Position numbers and translations under genes: made by a program. The notes below the pieces were generated by a model. The model searched no databases, was not told the DNA's origin, and saw nothing but the letters and a program-made list of their open reading frames with translations. Of a stretch of DNA of 64,000 bases, positions 10,197 through 20,690 are shown in pieces. The first letter of the stretch is position 1; every line of letters starts with the position of its first letter. Source of the DNA: Pseudomonas sp. R84 (lineage in GTDB: Bacteria > Pseudomonadota > Gammaproteobacteria > Pseudomonadales > Pseudomonadaceae); assembly GCF_009834515.1 (NCBI RefSeq), contig NZ_CP019426.1:5969501-6033500 (forward strand), read 5' to 3'.

Positions 10197-10355
10197 TCAG
10201 CGCTTGGCGATGATGTACACCGCATGCACGATCCCCGGAATATACCCGCACAACGTCAGCAGAATGTTCAGCCAGAACGCCCCGCCAAACCCGACCTGCA
10301 GAAACACGCCCAGTGGTGGCAACAGAATAGCGATGATGATGCGAATGAAATCCAT
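10197..10355 (-). CDS. YqaE/Pmp3-family small membrane protein
   Basis: Hydrophobic protein of 52 residues with two membrane helices and the family pattern 'LPPLGVFLQVGFGGAFWLN' and 'GYIPGIVHAVYII'. Pmp3/YqaE proteins are stress-linked inner-membrane peptides; the precise function is unknown. I start it at 'MDFIRIIIAIL' because GGAG lies 8 bp upstream; a 13-residue N-terminal extension is possible but lacks family similarity. Confidence 0.85.
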   Translation of the reverse strand: MDFIRIIIAILLPPLGVFLQVGFGGAFWLNILLTLCGYIPGIVHAVYIIAKR

Positions 10356-10462
10356 GGGGCAGCTCCTGTATGGGGGTTGGCTCACTTGAGCCATACAAGC
10401 TAATCGACCTGCGCCGTTCGTCAGGGTTCAGTGCAACTGCCATTTGATCGCCATCACCTCAC

Positions 10463-10502
10463 AAAAAAACGCCCCACGCCAAAAGAGTCAGGCGTGGGGC
10501 GT
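10463..10502 (-). terminator. Rho-independent terminator of the aminotransferase gene
   Basis: Perfect 10-bp stem GCCCCACGCC (10471-10480) with GGCGTGGGGC (10491-10500) and a 10-nt loop. On the minus strand it is followed by a run of seven T (10463-10469). It lies about 50 bp past the stop of the aminotransferase. Confidence 0.85.
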
Positions 10503-10549
10503 GCGTTATACCGCGAGACGGTTCTTGGAATCGGGTAGGAAACTTCAGT

Positions 10550-11833
10550 TCAAACTGCAATCCCCTTGCGGCATTGCAGTTGTGCGGTGCGCACTCGCGA
10601 GAAGGCGCGGCCCAGGCGCAGGAGCATTTCGTCGATGTTGGCTTTGCTGACCGTGAGTGCCGGGGTGAAGCGCAGGCAGTTGGCTTGCGGGGCGTTGAGC
10701 AGCAGGCCTTCGTGGAGGGCGGCGTGGACCACAGCTTCGGCGCAATCGTCTGACAGGGTCAGCCCGTAGAAAAGGCCTTGGCCGCGCAGTTCGCCGTGGT
10801 CGTAGCGGTGCGCCAATCGGGTAAGGCCTTCACGCAGATGCTGGCCGTTGTCGTTGACCTGCTGGAGAAAGCTGCGGTCGTGCACGCTGTCGAGTACCAC
10901 TAAACCGGCCGCTGTCATCAGCGCATTGCCGTGATGCGTACCACCGAGTTCGCCCGCCTCAAAACAGCATGCATTGCCCCGTGCCAGCAGTGCCGCCAAC
11001 GGCACACCGCCGCCAAGCCCTTTGCCGAGCACGACGATATCGGCGCGCACGCCGTAGGATTGTTCTGCGAGCAAGGTGCCGCAGCGACCTAAGCCAGTTT
11101 GCACTTCGTCGAGAATCAGCAGAATGCCCAATTCGCGGCACAGTCGTTCGACACCTTTAAGGTAATGCCCGGTTGCCGGAACAACGCCGGCATCACTTTG
11201 GATCGGCTCCAGCATGATCGCTACAGTCTGCGCATCGACCGCCGCGTGCAACGCCGGCAAGTCGTTGAACGGTACCAGATCGAAACCCGGCAGCAACGGC
11301 GCAAACCGGTTGTGCAGGTTGCAGCTGTCCGAGGCGGAAATTGTCGCCAGACTGCGACCGTGACAACCCTGCTTCGCGACAATGATCCGCGAGGCGCCGC
11401 CGCGATGCAGCTGCCCCCACTTGCGCGCGAGTTTGATCGCTGCTTCACAGGCTTCGCTGCCGCTGTTGAGCAAGTAGGCCTGATCGCTGAAAGTGGCGGC
11501 GCACAGACGCTCGGCAAGGCTGAGCATGCCGCGATTATGCAGATTGAAACCGGGATTGATCAGCGCTTGCGCCTGACTGCTGATGGCTTTGACCAATGCC
11601 GAAGGGCTGTGGCCAAGGCTATTGGCACCGCCGGCCTGGGAAAAATCGAGGTAAGCGCGGTCGTTACTGTCCCACAACCATGAACCCTGCCCCCGGACGA
11701 ACACCTGTTGCGGCCTTTCGACGCTGGGCATCAGCCTTTCAGCGCTAGGATTTTCGCTGCTTTCAGCGGGATCGGCCTCGAAGGCGAGGTCATCAAGACT
11801 CGGCATCTGGCGCCGCAAACTGAACAGATTCAT
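10550..11833 (-). CDS. Class-III PLP-dependent aminotransferase (ArgD-like)
   Basis: Fold-type I aminotransferase of 427 residues related to acetylornithine/ornithine aminotransferases. Visible motifs are 'NSGSEACEAAIKLARKW' (phosphate binding), 'LILDEVQTGLGR' (PLP-pyridine Asp) and the Schiff-base Lys in 'VLGKGLGGG'. It has about 40 extra N-terminal residues ('MNLFSLRRQMPSLDDLAFEA') not typical of ArgD. The start was placed there rather than 14 codons upstream. It is divergent from a LysR gene that may control it. A similar aminotransferase is listed as pqqI in the extended pqq cluster of P. fluorescens B16 (from memory), but PQQ synthesis needs no known transamination. The substrate is unknown. 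Confidence 0.8.
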   Translation of the reverse strand: MNLFSLRRQMPSLDDLAFEADPAESSENPSAERLMPSVERPQQVFVRGQGSWLWDSNDRAYLDFSQAGGANSLGHSPSALVKAISSQAQALINPGFNLHNRGMLSLAERLCAATFSDQAYLLNSGSEACEAAIKLARKWGQLHRGGASRIIVAKQGCHGRSLATISASDSCNLHNRFAPLLPGFDLVPFNDLPALHAAVDAQTVAIMLEPIQSDAGVVPATGHYLKGVERLCRELGILLILDEVQTGLGRCGTLLAEQSYGVRADIVVLGKGLGGGVPLAALLARGNACCFEAGELGGTHHGNALMTAAGLVVLDSVHDRSFLQQVNDNGQHLREGLTRLAHRYDHGELRGQGLFYGLTLSDDCAEAVVHAALHEGLLLNAPQANCLRFTPALTVSKANIDEMLLRLGRAFSRVRTAQLQCRKGIAV

Positions 11834-12002
11834 TGGAAAAAGCCTCTTTCGAGGTTTTTTGAACTGCCTATGCAAACACTATCGAAGCGAACGCTATTCA
11901 TCGCGCTTTCTGGCCCTGTAAGCCTTGTGAATGCGGTTAGACTAGGCTCACCCAGGCTTGCGGGCCATTTCGATTTATCAGCATTTTCGATAAGCGTTAC
12001 TT
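11834..12002. promoter_or_regulatory. Divergent promoter region with LysR-type operator
   Basis: A 169-bp region between divergent aminotransferase and LysR genes. It contains TTATC-N9-GATAA at 11975-11993, which includes the ATC-N9-GAT core typical of LysR-type binding sites and ends 9 bp before the regulator's ATG. That position suits autorepression and control of the divergent gene. Confidence 0.55.
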
Positions 12003-12917
12003 ATGGATTTCAAACAACTGCGTTATTTCGTCGCGGTCTACGAAGAAGGCCATGTCGGCCGTGCCGCTGAACGCCTGTCGATCTCGCAACCGGCGCTGTC
12101 GCAGCAGATCCGCCAGCTCGAACAGAACCTCGACGTCACCCTGTTCGAGCGCAGCAGCAAACGCCTGCTGCCTACCCTCGCCGCGCACACGCTGTACAAC
12201 CACGCTTTGCCATTGCTCGACGGCTTGCAACGGGCGCGCGAAGCATTGGGCAACTTCAAGGGCCAGGCCTTGCGCACGCTGGCGATCGGCGTGCTGCAAA
12301 CGGTGCACACGAGTCTGGTGCCGCAAATGCTCGAGCGGGTGCGCAAGGCGCAGCCGCATCTAGTGGTGCAGATTTATGAATTGACCGGACTTGAGATCGA
12401 GCGGCGTCTGCTCAACGGGTCGCTGGACATCGGCATCAGTTATCTGCCGCCGCGCCAACCGGGGCTGCATGGGGTGATGTTGTACGAAGATGAACTGACA
12501 CTGGTGATCCCGGCGGATCATCCGTTGCGCGAATTCAAGAAAGTCTCGATGCGCCAGGCTGCTGAATTGCCGATGTTGCTATTGGGCGAAGAGTTTCAGA
12601 TTCGCCAGATCTGGCAGGCGCAACTCACTGCCCTCGGGCGACGTCCGCAGGTGCAGGCCGAGTTGAATAATATGGTGGGGATTCTCGACAGTCTGCCGCA
12701 CACCAAACTGGCAACGGTGCTGCCGGGCCGTTCGCAGAAGGAATACGACGATCAGGATCTGCTGTGGAAACCGCTGAGCGAGCCACGGGTGCCGCTGAAG
12801 GTTGGGCTGGTCTGTCGCGATGTGCAGCGCCAGCAGGCACCTTTGGCGCTGTTGCAGACATTGCTGGAAGAAGTGATGGAGCGCGAAGTAAAGCCAGCGC
12901 TGGATCCGTTGGCCTGA
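12003..12917 (+). CDS. LysR-family transcriptional regulator
   Basis: Typical LysR-type regulator of 304 residues. The N-terminal winged HTH covers residues 1-60 ('MDFKQLRYFVAVYEEGHVGR', 'ERLSISQPALSQQIRQLE'), followed by the effector-binding domain ('LAIGVLQTVHTSLVPQML', 'DIGISYLPPRQPGLHG'). It resembles the CynR/CbbR type. It is divergent from the aminotransferase gene, which is the likely target. In P. fluorescens B16 a regulator near the pqq genes is named pqqH; whether this is its equivalent is not certain. Confidence 0.88.
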   Translation: MDFKQLRYFVAVYEEGHVGRAAERLSISQPALSQQIRQLEQNLDVTLFERSSKRLLPTLAAHTLYNHALPLLDGLQRAREALGNFKGQALRTLAIGVLQTVHTSLVPQMLERVRKAQPHLVVQIYELTGLEIERRLLNGSLDIGISYLPPRQPGLHGVMLYEDELTLVIPADHPLREFKKVSMRQAAELPMLLLGEEFQIRQIWQAQLTALGRRPQVQAELNNMVGILDSLPHTKLATVLPGRSQKEYDDQDLLWKPLSEPRVPLKVGLVCRDVQRQQAPLALLQTLLEEVMEREVKPALDPLA

Positions 12918-12939
12918 CTACTTTTCTACAGGCAAAAGA

Positions 12940-12964
12940 AAACCCCGCCGAAGCGGGGCTTTGC
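12940..12964 (+). terminator. Terminator after the LysR gene
   Basis: Stem CCCCGC (12943-12948) / GCGGGG (12953-12958), extended by flanking A-T pairs, with tetraloop CGAA and a short T run, 25 bp past the stop. Confidence 0.65.
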
Positions 12965-13107
12965 AGACTGTTTCCCTGACATCCATTTCACTCCGCCACC
13001 CTGGCAGAATCCTACGTGTCCGTGTTGTTGCTTTGCGCTTCCTGCGCGACGTCCATGAAATGTAGATTAGCCGTGGATCCAATCCGCGCATATGGGAGAA
13101 CAGCAGC

Positions 13108-13137
13108 ACGTCATGTAAGAGAATGCTTACATGACGT
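13108..13137. terminator. Perfect 12-bp inverted repeat downstream of an acyl-CoA dehydrogenase gene
   Basis: ACGTCATGTAAG (13108-13119) and CTTACATGACGT (13126-13137) with a 6-nt loop, 8 bp beyond the stop codon of the minus-strand gene. There is no T tract, so it may be a terminator without a U-run, an mRNA-protecting hairpin or an operator-like palindrome. Confidence 0.45.
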
Positions 13138-13144
13138 CATCGCA

Positions 13145-14923
<1,779 letters not shown>

Positions 14924-15045
14924 GGCAAACCTCGCAAGATCTAAACGGTGATTCGTGGAAGGGTGTTTTCGTTGAGCCGGAGTGTACCTCAACAACTTTT
15001 GCGACACATAGGGTCAACCGGTGACTGCTTTGTTATTTTTAGTCA

Positions 15046-15132
15046 CCAAAAAAGATCACAGCCTACGCCAGCGCCTACAGGTAAAACGCGATCCTATGTA
15101 GGAGCTGCCGAAGGCTGCGATCTTTTGATCTT
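15046..15132. repeat. REP pair (arm family C), one arm degenerate
   Basis: The right arm at 15096-15132 carries TGTAGGAGCTGCCGAAGGCT and ends in ATCTTTTGATC. The left arm at about 15046-15081 is a decayed inverted copy (GATCACAGCC...GCGCCTACAG). The element lies between two acyl-CoA dehydrogenase genes and ends 3 bp before the stop of the upstream one. Confidence 0.75.
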
Positions 15133-15134
15133 CC

Positions 15135-16931
15135 TTAAAGCGCAAACAGTTCAGCAGGCAGCTTCATCAAACAATCACTCCCCGCCTCGATCGCCATCCG
15201 ATGCGCCGCCGTACGCGGCAACAAACGCTTGAAGTAAAACTCGCACGTCGCCAATTTCCCGCGCAGGTAATCCGCCTCGCCCTCGCCCGCCTCCAGCTGC
15301 GCCTGCGCCACCAACGCCATGCGCAACCACAGATAACCGAGAATGATGTACCCGCTGTACATCAGGTAATCCACCGACGCCGCGCCCACTTCATCCGGAT
15401 TCTTCATCGCCGCCATGCCGACCTTCATGGTCAGGTCGCCCCACTGCTGGTTCAACTCATTGAGTTGCGCAAGGAAACTGCCCAGTTGCGGATGCTCGGC
15501 GTTGGCTACACAGAATTTGTGGACGATTTTGGTGAAGCCACGCAGCAACTTGCCCTGACTGCCCAACACCTTGCGCCCAAGCAGATCCAGCGCCTGAATG
15601 CCGTTGGTGCCTTCGTAGATCGGTGCAATCCGGCAATCGCGCACCAACTGTTCCATGCCCCATTCGCGAATGAAGCCGTGGCCACCAAACACCTGCATGC
15701 CGTGGTTGGTGACTTCCAGCCCGGTGTCGGTCATGAACGCCTTGCAGATCGGCGTGAGGAACGCCAACAGGTCTTCGGCTTCCTGACGCGCCTCGGCATC
15801 GTTGCTCAGGTGCGCGACGTCGAGCATCTGCGCGGTGAAATAGGTCAGCGCGCGGTTGCCTTCGTTGAAGGCCTTCATGGTCAGCAACATGCGCCGCACA
15901 TCCGGGTGGACGATGATCGGGTCGGCGGCCTTGTCCGGAGCTTTGGCGCCGGTCAGCGAGCGCATCTGCAACCGATCGTTGGCGTATTTGATCGCGCCCT
16001 GGAAACTTGCCTCGCCCAGACACAAACCCTGCATACCGGTGCCGAGGCGCGCGTGGTTCATCATGGTGAACATGCAGTTCAGGCCTTTGTTCGCCTCGCC
16101 AATCAGATAGCCCTTGGCGCCGTCGAAGTTAAGCACGCAAGTGGCTGACGCCTTGATGCCCATCTTGTGTTCGATCGAACCGCAGGAAACGCCATTGCGC
16201 TCGCCTGCTTCGCCCGCCGCATCCGGCAAGAACTTCGGCACGATAAACAGCGAAATCCCTTTAGTCCCGGCCGGTGCGTCCGGCAGTTTGGCCAACACCA
16301 GATGGATGATGTTGTCGCTCATGTCGTGCTCGCCGGCAGATATGAAAATCTTGCTGCCGGTGACTGCATAACTGCCGTCAGCTTGAGGCACGGCGCGGGT
16401 CTTGATGATGCCTAGGTCGGTGCCGCAATGGGCTTCGGTCAGGCACATGGTGCCGGTCCACTGGCCGGCGGTGAGTTTGTTCAGGTAGGTTTCTTTTTGC
16501 TCGGCGCTGCCATGGGCGTGAATCGCTGACATCGCGCCGTGAGTCAGCCCCGGGTACATGCCCCAGGACGTGTTGCTGGAGCCGACCATTTCGCTGATCA
16601 CCAGCCCCAGCGAACTCGGCAGGCCCTGGCCGCCGTAGGTCGGGTCTGCGGCCAGACCGTGCCAGCCGCCCTCGACGTATTGTGCGAAAGCCTGCTTGAA
16701 GCCTGTAGGCGTTGTCACCACGCCATTGTCGAAATGGCAGCCCTCTTCGTCACCGCTGCGATTGAGCGGCGCCAGAATGTTCTCGCAGAACTTCGCGCCC
16801 TCTTCAAGGATCGCGTTGATCATGTCCGGGCTGGCGTCGTGCGCACCGAGGGCGGCGTAATTGGCGTGGAAGTCGAAGACGTGGTCGATCAGAAAGCGCA
16901 TGTCGCGCAGGGGAGCTTTGTACTCAGGCAT
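15135..16931 (-). CDS. Acyl-CoA dehydrogenase (FadE1/FadE2-like paralogue)
   Basis: Second paralogue, 598 residues, starting 'MPEYKAPLRDMRFLIDHVF'. The 19-codon in-frame extension upstream is not family-like. It has the same motifs: 'MCLTEAHCGTDLG', '[14 protein letters not shown]' and the catalytic Glu in '[17 protein letters not shown]'. In P. aeruginosa the equivalents beside the biotin genes (PA0506-PA0508) are long- and medium-chain enzymes, so fatty-acid beta-oxidation is the likely role. No clear PsrA-like site was seen directly upstream. Confidence 0.9.
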   Translation of the reverse strand: MPEYKAPLRDMRFLIDHVFDFHANYAALGAHDASPDMINAILEEGAKFCENILAPLNRSGDEEGCHFDNGVVTTPTGFKQAFAQYVEGGWHGLAADPTYGGQGLPSSLGLVISEMVGSSNTSWGMYPGLTHGAMSAIHAHGSAEQKETYLNKLTAGQWTGTMCLTEAHCGTDLGIIKTRAVPQADGSYAVTGSKIFISAGEHDMSDNIIHLVLAKLPDAPAGTKGISLFIVPKFLPDAAGEAGERNGVSCGSIEHKMGIKASATCVLNFDGAKGYLIGEANKGLNCMFTMMNHARLGTGMQGLCLGEASFQGAIKYANDRLQMRSLTGAKAPDKAADPIIVHPDVRRMLLTMKAFNEGNRALTYFTAQMLDVAHLSNDAEARQEAEDLLAFLTPICKAFMTDTGLEVTNHGMQVFGGHGFIREWGMEQLVRDCRIAPIYEGTNGIQALDLLGRKVLGSQGKLLRGFTKIVHKFCVANAEHPQLGSFLAQLNELNQQWGDLTMKVGMAAMKNPDEVGAASVDYLMYSGYIILGYLWLRMALVAQAQLEAGEGEADYLRGKLATCEFYFKRLLPRTAAHRMAIEAGSDCLMKLPAELFAL

Positions 16932-17021
16932 GGTGGCTTCTCCGTCAGCAGATTTCTCCAACCTACTGCCGGCCACCACGCCCCACAATCATTGTGCAGA
17001 CGCTGAATGCGCCGTCATCAC

Positions 17022-18311
17022 TCAACCTGCGGCCGTGTCCATGCGCACCGCGCCGCGGCGGTTCTGGCCGAATGCGACCACGCAGTTACGTCCTGCGCCT
17101 TTAGCCGCGTAAAGCGCTTCGTCGGCAGATTTCAGCACTTGTTCCGGATTGCGCTGCTCCACTCGTTCAGCGACGCCGATGCTCACCGTCACCGATACGC
17201 TGGAGGCACCCGAGCCGGCACGACGCTGACGACCCTGTTGGTCATCCTGCGGGCGGTTCTCCTGATTACGCAGCTGAATGCTGTAGGAAGCAATCGACTC
17301 GCGGATCACTTCAAGATGCGGCATGCACTCTTCAAGGGTTTTGCCTGCAAACACCAGGGCGAATTCCTCACCACCATAGCGATACGCCCTACCGCCACCG
17401 CTGATTTTCGACAGCTTGCTCGCGACCAGACGCAGCACCTGGTCACCGACATCGTGGCCGTGGGTGTCGTTGAATTTCTTGAAGTGATCGACATCGCTCA
17501 TCGCCAGTACGTAATTGCGCCCGAGACGCTGCATGCGTTCGTTGAGGGCGCGACGACCCGGCAGACCGGTGAGTTCGTCGCGGAAGGCCATTTGATAAGC
17601 CTCGTGCGCAACTGCAGCGGCAATCATCAACATGACCTGACTGCACATGATGTTCAGGGTGAACGGCAGGATGAAGGTTTTCGGCAACATCCAGAACACG
17701 CCGAGCAGGCCGACCAGTTGCGCCGCGTGCAGCGGGCGCGGATTGCGCCAGTATTGCCAGGCGAGCAACAGGAATGCCGAGATAAACACCGGGTAGGACA
17801 GCTGGATCAGGCTCATCCACGCGCCGTGCAGCGCCGGCCAGCGGATTTCCGAGAGCCACATCAGCAGTGCCTGGGGATAACTTTGCTCAAGGCCCAACGC
17901 GACACTGCCAAAGGCCAGCAACACGGCGAAGCGCGCAACCATGTCCTGAAACAGATGCGTGCGCTCCTGCCACGCCGCGAACAGGCCGAACAGCAGCGGC
18001 AGCAGCAAACAGACGAGGTGGAACACCACGGCAGCGTCTTCGCGGACCTTGCCGTTGTCGCGGTAATAATCGGTCTGGGTATCGAGCAGGAAGTAGGCGA
18101 TGTACACCGTGAGCATCAGAAACAGTTCGCGCTGACGTCGGTAAACCGCGCAATAAGCGCCACCCAACAGCAACACCAAGGTCGGCAACACATTGAACAG
18201 CGAAGTGAAGAACACACTGAGGTCTTTGACGTACGCAGCCGCCAACCCCGCAAGTAACAACAGCAGTGATGGTAGGAAATGGCTGAAACGTACAGCGGAA
18301 GAACGCGGCAA
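17022..18311 (-). CDS. Membrane-bound diguanylate cyclase (GGDEF)
   Basis: Inner-membrane protein of 429 residues. About six to seven hydrophobic segments occupy roughly residues 10-225 ('FLPSLLLLLAGLAAAYV', 'VFHLVCLLLPLLFGLFAAW' and others), followed by a cytosolic GGDEF domain at about 240-410. The active motif is GGEEF ('RYGGEEFALVF'), with 'DELTGLPGRRALNERM' and 'DVDHFKKFNDTHGHDVGD' intact, so cyclic-di-GMP synthesis is expected. The position of the inhibitory RxxD I-site, five residues before GGEEF, reads SGGG, so product inhibition through that site should be absent. The start is a TTG with GGAG 8 bp upstream. A perfect Vfr/CRP-like palindrome lies about 75 bp upstream. Confidence 0.88.
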   Translation of the reverse strand: MPRSSAVRFSHFLPSLLLLLAGLAAAYVKDLSVFFTSLFNVLPTLVLLLGGAYCAVYRRQRELFLMLTVYIAYFLLDTQTDYYRDNGKVREDAAVVFHLVCLLLPLLFGLFAAWQERTHLFQDMVARFAVLLAFGSVALGLEQSYPQALLMWLSEIRWPALHGAWMSLIQLSYPVFISAFLLLAWQYWRNPRPLHAAQLVGLLGVFWMLPKTFILPFTLNIMCSQVMLMIAAAVAHEAYQMAFRDELTGLPGRRALNERMQRLGRNYVLAMSDVDHFKKFNDTHGHDVGDQVLRLVASKLSKISGGGRAYRYGGEEFALVFAGKTLEECMPHLEVIRESIASYSIQLRNQENRPQDDQQGRQRRAGSGASSVSVTVSIGVAERVEQRNPEQVLKSADEALYAAKGAGRNCVVAFGQNRRGAVRMDTAAG

Positions 18312-18383
18312 GGGTAAAGCTCCGACCCGTCATATCAAAGAGATGGCATTGTGCCTGCAATGTGACCAGTTAAGCACACACAA

Positions 18384-18399
18384 TGTGATCCAGATCACA
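18384..18399. promoter_or_regulatory. CRP/Vfr-type binding site
   Basis: TGTGATCCAGATCACA matches the TGTGA-N6-TCACA consensus in both halves. It lies 73-88 bp upstream of the diguanylate cyclase TTG start, where it could activate or repress that gene, suggesting cAMP control of c-di-GMP synthesis. Confidence 0.6.
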
Positions 18400-18554
18400 C
18401 GCAGTCTCTTTAACGGCCGGAAACGCTGATTTCTGAGCCTTCGGCCAAGGTTTTTTGCCCCCTTGGAGATGAAATCTCCTTCATGGCCATCATGCTTGAT
18501 GGCCACGTCGGGAATTTCTTTCAGGAATACCCACGACCGGAGGAAATCCGCGCA

Positions 18555-18592
18555 TAAAAAAACCGCTGCCCCAAGGGAGCAGCGGTTTTTCA
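18555..18592 (-). terminator. Rho-independent terminator after the third acyl-CoA dehydrogenase gene
   Basis: Stem AAAAACCGCTGC / GCAGCGGTTTTT (about 18558-18569 and 18579-18590) with loop CCCAAGGGA. A/T runs on both sides would let it work in both orientations. It lies 18 bp outside the stop at 18610. Confidence 0.85.
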
Positions 18593-18609
18593 ATAGACCG
18601 CGTTAAGGC

Positions 18610-20415
18610 TTAGTAGCCCAGTGCGAAGTCTTCCTCTTTCATGTCCATCAGGTTGTTGGCGCCCGACAGCATGGTCGCCACGTGCGTACGGGTACGCGGC
18701 AGGATGCGCTGGAAGTAGAAGCGCGCGGTTTGCAGCTTGGCGGTGTAGAACGCTGCGTCGCCCGTGCCTTCTGCCAGCTTTTCAGCGGCCAGACGCGCCA
18801 TGTCGGCCCAGAAGTAAGCCAGGCAGGCATAACCGGAGTACATCAGATAGTCCACGGAGGCCGCGCCAACTTCTTCGCGATCTTTCATGGCGGCCATACC
18901 GACCTTCATGGTCAACTCGCCCCACTCTTTGTTGATGGCTGCCAGCGGTGCAACGAACTCTGCAACGGCTTCGTTGCCTTCGTTGTTCTGGCAGAACTTG
19001 TGAACGATCTTGGTGAAGCCTTTCAGGGCCTCGCCTTGCGTCATCAGCACTTTACGGCCGAGCAGGTCGAGTGCCTGGATACCGGTGGTGCCTTCGTACA
19101 GCATCGAAATGCGGCTGTCGCGAACGTTCTGCTCCATGCCCCACTCGGCGATGAAGCCGTGGCCGCCGTAGATCTGTACGCCGTGGTTGGCGGATTCGAA
19201 ACCGACTTCGGTCATGAACGCTTTAGCGATCGGAGTCATGAAGGCCAGCAGTGCGTCGGCTTTCTTTTTCTCTTCTTCATCGACGCCGTATTTGACGATG
19301 TCGACCTGTTTGGCGGTGAAGTACACCATCGCGCGGTTGCCTTCGGCGAAAGCCTTCATGGTCAACAGCATGCGGCGTACATCTGGATGCACGATGATTG
19401 GGTCAGCGGCTTTGTCCGGCGCTTTCGGGCCAGTCAGCGAGCGCATTTGCAGACGGTCGCGAGCGTATTTCAGGCCACCCTGGAAACCGATTTCGGCATG
19501 GGCCAGACCTTGCAGTGCAGTCCCCAGACGAGCGGTGTTCATAAAGGTGAACATGCAGTTCAGACCTTTGTTCGCCGGGCCGATCAGGTAACCAGTAGCG
19601 CCGTCGAAGTTCATCACGCAGGTGGCGTTGCCGTGAATGCCCATCTTGTGTTCCAGCGAACCGCAAGTCACAGCGTTGCGTGCACCGACGGTGCCATCGG
19701 CATTCGGCATGAACTTTGGAACGATGAACAGCGAGATGCCTTTGGTGCCAGCCGGTGCGTCCGGCAGGCGGGCCAGCACGATGTGGACGATGTTGTCGGC
19801 CATGTCGTGTTCGCCGGCCGAGATGAAGATCTTGGTGCCGGAAACCTTGTAGGAACCGTCGGCCTGAGGTTCGGCCTTGGTGCGCAGCATGCCCAGGTCG
19901 GTGCCGCAGTGCGGTTCGGTCAAGCACATGGTGCCGGTCCATTCGCCGGAGACCAGTTTGGTCAGATAGGCTTCTTGCTGCTCTGGAGTGCCGTGCTCGG
20001 AGATGGTGTTCATCGCACCGTGCGACAGGCCTGGGTACATGCCCCACGACCAGTTGGCTTCGCCAACCATTTCGCTCACTGCCAGACCCAGCGACTCCGG
20101 CAGGCCTTGGCCGCCGTGCTCAACGTCGTGCGCCAGGCTTGGCCAGCCGCCTTCAACGAATTGCTTGTAAGCCTCTTTGAAGCCGGTCGGGGTTTTCACG
20201 CCGGACTCGCTCCAGGTGCAACCTTCGAGATCGCCCACGCGGTTCAGCGGTGCCAGTACCTGCTCACAAAACTTGGCGCCTTCTTCGAGAATGGCGTCAA
20301 CCATGTCCGGAGTTGCGTCTGCGCAAGCCGGAAGGCTCTGATAGTGCGCTTCGTAGCCGAGCAGTTCGTCACGAACGAAGCGAATATCACGCAAGGGGGC
20401 CTTGTAGTCAGGCAT
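18610..20415 (-). CDS. Acyl-CoA dehydrogenase, PsrA-regulated FadE type
   Basis: Third and most upstream paralogue, 601 residues ('[20 protein letters not shown]'). It keeps the catalytic Glu ('[18 protein letters not shown]') and the FAD and substrate motifs '[13 protein letters not shown]' and '[14 protein letters not shown]'. The C-terminal extension is typical of the FadE1/FadE2 subfamily acting on long to medium chains. Two PsrA-like palindromes lie 60-90 bp upstream, so induction by long-chain acyl-CoA is likely, as reported for PA0506 in P. aeruginosa. It has its own terminator and appears monocistronic. Confidence 0.92.
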   Translation of the reverse strand: MPDYKAPLRDIRFVRDELLGYEAHYQSLPACADATPDMVDAILEEGAKFCEQVLAPLNRVGDLEGCTWSESGVKTPTGFKEAYKQFVEGGWPSLAHDVEHGGQGLPESLGLAVSEMVGEANWSWGMYPGLSHGAMNTISEHGTPEQQEAYLTKLVSGEWTGTMCLTEPHCGTDLGMLRTKAEPQADGSYKVSGTKIFISAGEHDMADNIVHIVLARLPDAPAGTKGISLFIVPKFMPNADGTVGARNAVTCGSLEHKMGIHGNATCVMNFDGATGYLIGPANKGLNCMFTFMNTARLGTALQGLAHAEIGFQGGLKYARDRLQMRSLTGPKAPDKAADPIIVHPDVRRMLLTMKAFAEGNRAMVYFTAKQVDIVKYGVDEEEKKKADALLAFMTPIAKAFMTEVGFESANHGVQIYGGHGFIAEWGMEQNVRDSRISMLYEGTTGIQALDLLGRKVLMTQGEALKGFTKIVHKFCQNNEGNEAVAEFVAPLAAINKEWGELTMKVGMAAMKDREEVGAASVDYLMYSGYACLAYFWADMARLAAEKLAEGTGDAAFYTAKLQTARFYFQRILPRTRTHVATMLSGANNLMDMKEEDFALGY

Positions 20416-20476
20416 AGCGATAAACCTCTGCTGATGTAACCGGGAATGAACGACCGTGTTGATTTGTTGTGACGGT

Positions 20477-20503
20477 CAAACAGTTGTTTGAAACATACGT
20501 TTA
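20477..20503. promoter_or_regulatory. Tandem PsrA-like operators upstream of the acyl-CoA dehydrogenase
   Basis: CAAAC-AGTT-GTTTG at 20477-20490 fits the PsrA consensus (G/C)AAAC-N2-4-GTTT(G/C) exactly. A second near match, GAAAC-ATAC-GTTTA (20490-20503), begins at the last base of the first. PsrA is the TetR-type repressor of fatty-acid degradation genes, relieved by long-chain fatty acids. Confidence 0.7.
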
Positions 20504-20643
20504 CGCCGAAATCTTGTCAAGCATCGATCTTTTGCCGTTCGTCCCCGCATCTTTCAAACAGCGGACGCAGCAAACCGCCATAGACTTGAACGAGCCACGG
20601 GCGCTGAAAAAAGATTAGTTGAGGGAGAAGGACTTACAACGAA

Positions 20644-20669
20644 AAACGCCGCGACAAGGCGCGGCGTTC
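20644..20669 (-). terminator. Terminator after the flagellar-rod-like gene
   Basis: Stem AACGCCGC (20645-20652) / GCGGCGTT (20661-20668); the A run at 20642-20646 is the T tract on the minus strand. It lies 22 bp beyond the stop at 20691. Confidence 0.7.
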
Positions 20670-20690
20670 AAAATGCAGATTGGAAAAAGA

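Larger units (their letters stand above)
18312..18609. other. Intergenic region between acyl-CoA dehydrogenase and diguanylate cyclase genes
   Basis: 298 bp holding the Vfr/CRP-like site, two small hairpins (GGAGAT-GAA-ATCTCC near 18465, and ATGGCCATCATGCTTGATGGCCA near 18482) and a terminator at its left end. An 87-codon frame across it has no recognisable features and shares the terminator; I do not accept it as a gene. Confidence 0.5.

Noticed and set aside
18330..18593. 87-codon minus-strand ORF in the gap before the diguanylate cyclase
   Set aside because: It overlaps a terminator and the Vfr-like site and has no family features or ribosome-binding site.
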